A DNA stretch of 64,000 nt from CBDCKR01 sp964572045. GTDB taxonomy: Bacteria; Gemmatimonadota; Gemmatimonadetes; Longimicrobiales; Gaopeijiaceae. Under the pieces are notes generated by a model, which saw nothing but the letters and a program-made list of their open reading frames with translations, had not been told where the DNA came from and made no database searches. A program made the position numbers and the translations under genes. The stretch is taken from NCBI GenBank assembly GCA_964572045.1, contig CAZNEI010000007.1:1-64000 (forward strand). Reading direction: 5' to 3'. Positions 63,205 to 64,000 of this stretch are shown piece after piece; within the stretch, counting starts at the first letter, position 1, and each line of letters begins with the position of its first letter.

Positions 63205-64000
63205 TTAGAAGAACACAGGCTCCTTGTAGCTCCCGAAGACGACCTCCATGGCGTGCCGAATCTCATACAACGTGCAGTCGGCGCGTGCGCAATCGAGGAT
63301 CGCCGGCACGACGTTGGTACCCGAACGGGATGCACGCTCAAGTGCGGCCAGAGTCTGGCTGACCCGCTCGTCGTCGCGCCGCTCGCGGAGCTTGGCCATG
63401 CGCGCGCGCTGACGCTCCTCTACAGCCGGATCGATCCTGAGCGTGTCGATTTCGGCAACTTCCGAGCCTTCGGTGAAATCGTTCACACCCACCACGACTC
63501 GACTGCGCGACTCGACCTCATTCTGCTGGCGTAGCGCCGACTCGGCGATTTGCTTCTGGAAGAAGCCCGTCTCGATCCCCGGAACGACGCCACCCAGCTC
63601 GTCGACCTGCCCGAAGAGGTCGAGGGCTTCGGCCTCGAGCCGATCCGTGAGGGACTCCACAAAGTAGGATCCGGCCAACGGGTCGATTGTGTTCGGGACT
63701 CCGCTCTCGTAAGCCAGAATCTGCTGCGTGCGAAGCGCAATGCGGACCGCCTTCTCGGTGGGAAGGGCCAAGGTCTCGTCCATCGAGTTCGTGTGCAGAG
63801 ACTGGGTCCCGCCCAACACGGCCGCCATGGCCTGATAGGCGACGCGCACGATGTTGTTCTCGGGCTGCTGAGCCGTCAGGCTCACCCCGGCCGTTTGCGC
63901 GTGGGTCCTCAGCCTCCAGGCGTCGGGGCTGGTGGCGCCATAGGTATCACGCATCACCCGGGCCCAGATTCTCCGCGCGGCCCGTAACTTCGCGATTTCC
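63205..64000 (-). CDS. Methylmalonyl-CoA mutase family catalytic subunit (partial, cut by window end)
   Basis: This is the C-terminal ~265 residues of the catalytic TIM-barrel subunit; the start is beyond base 64000. Recognisable segments are RRIWARVMRDTYGA, LTAQQPENNIVRVAYQAMAA, GGTQSLHTNSMDETLALPTE and NTIDPLAGSYFVESLTD. It ends without a B12-binding domain (KEPVFF), which is supplied by the separate gene at 62243. It probably interconverts methylmalonyl-CoA and succinyl-CoA, but related mutases (isobutyryl-CoA, ethylmalonyl-CoA) cannot be excluded from this part. Confidence 0.9.
   Translation of the reverse strand, partial: EIAKLRAARRIWARVMRDTYGATSPDAWRLRTHAQTAGVSLTAQQPENNIVRVAYQAMAAVLGGTQSLHTNSMDETLALPTEKAVRIALRTQQILAYESGVPNTIDPLAGSYFVESLTDRLEAEALDLFGQVDELGGVVPGIETGFFQKQIAESALRQQNEVESRSRVVVGVNDFTEGSEVAEIDTLRIDPAVEERQRARMAKLRERRDDERVSQTLAALERASRSGTNVVPAILDCARADCTLYEIRHAMEVVFGSYKEPVFF

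Overview
The window is a GC-rich bacterial chromosome segment (roughly two thirds G+C by eye) with frequent GTG/TTG starts and many ATGA stop/start overlaps. No rRNA is present and only one complete tRNA. The gene content resembles Gemmatimonadota or a similar soil/marine phylum: a DUF1592/DUF1552/ankyrin-repeat operon, DUF4173, a FloA-NfeD pair, and a regulator plus membrane-protein pair of the type found in Acidobacteriota/Gemmatimonadota. This assignment is inference from gene content, not a database result.

Bases 1 to about 8,600 are a nest of mobile elements. First comes an IS1380-family transposase gene with a C-terminal frameshift. A RIT (recombinase-in-trio) element follows, bounded by ~94-bp inverted repeats at 1816-1909 and 6662-6756. 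Its ritA and ritB are intact, but ritC is split by an IS110-family element (2341-3864) whose 268-nt 5' non-coding end is where a bridge RNA would lie. A group II intron with its own reverse transcriptase abuts the right end of the RIT element. A tRNA-3'-end-like remnant and a terminator hairpin separate this island from the next operon.

Bases 8.7-25.8 kb hold catabolic and respiratory genes. A minus-strand operon encodes an acyl-CoA dehydrogenase, a MaoC/HTD2-type hydratase and an MmgE/PrpD protein, divergent from a lone E1-alpha dehydrogenase subunit. Next are an FmdB zinc ribbon, a secreted acetamidase/formamidase-like protein, a Tat-exported molybdopterin oxidoreductase, and a NosR-like FMN/4Fe-4S membrane protein. 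The secreted DUF1592 cytochrome, DUF1552 and ankyrin-repeat trio follows, then a cytochrome c'-like protein.

Bases 25.8-38.3 kb carry DNA-repair and housekeeping genes: DUF6504-recX, a DUF4173 membrane protein, uppS, a regulator/membrane-protein pair behind a 21-bp perfect palindrome, a VTT-domain protein, a nitrilase-like hydrolase, the error-prone polymerase dnaE2, an MBL hydrolase and citrate synthase. DUF6504-recX and dnaE2 share a distinctive promoter element, TTCGG-YTTATA-TTCGG, 29-30 bp before their starts. This is a candidate SOS operator.

Bases 38.7-64 kb contain a Dph6-like ATPase overlapping a BtuF-like protein, tRNA-Leu(CAA), two sodium:solute symporters, aconitase, floA-nfeD, and a TetR regulator. 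The TetR gene precedes a fatty-acid beta-oxidation run (enoyl-CoA hydratase with a frameshift, thiolase, 3-hydroxyacyl-CoA dehydrogenase, second hydratase) that continues by overlapping codons into DUF3311, a symporter and chorismate mutase. After these come a lytic transglycosylase, the rng-rplU-rpmA ribosomal block, and the B12-binding and catalytic subunits of a methylmalonyl-CoA-mutase-type enzyme, the latter cut by the window end. Citrate synthase, aconitase, beta-oxidation and the mutase together suggest aerobic heterotrophy with acyl-CoA and propionyl-CoA catabolism. I found no CRISPR array, phage genes, or recognised defence or secretion system.
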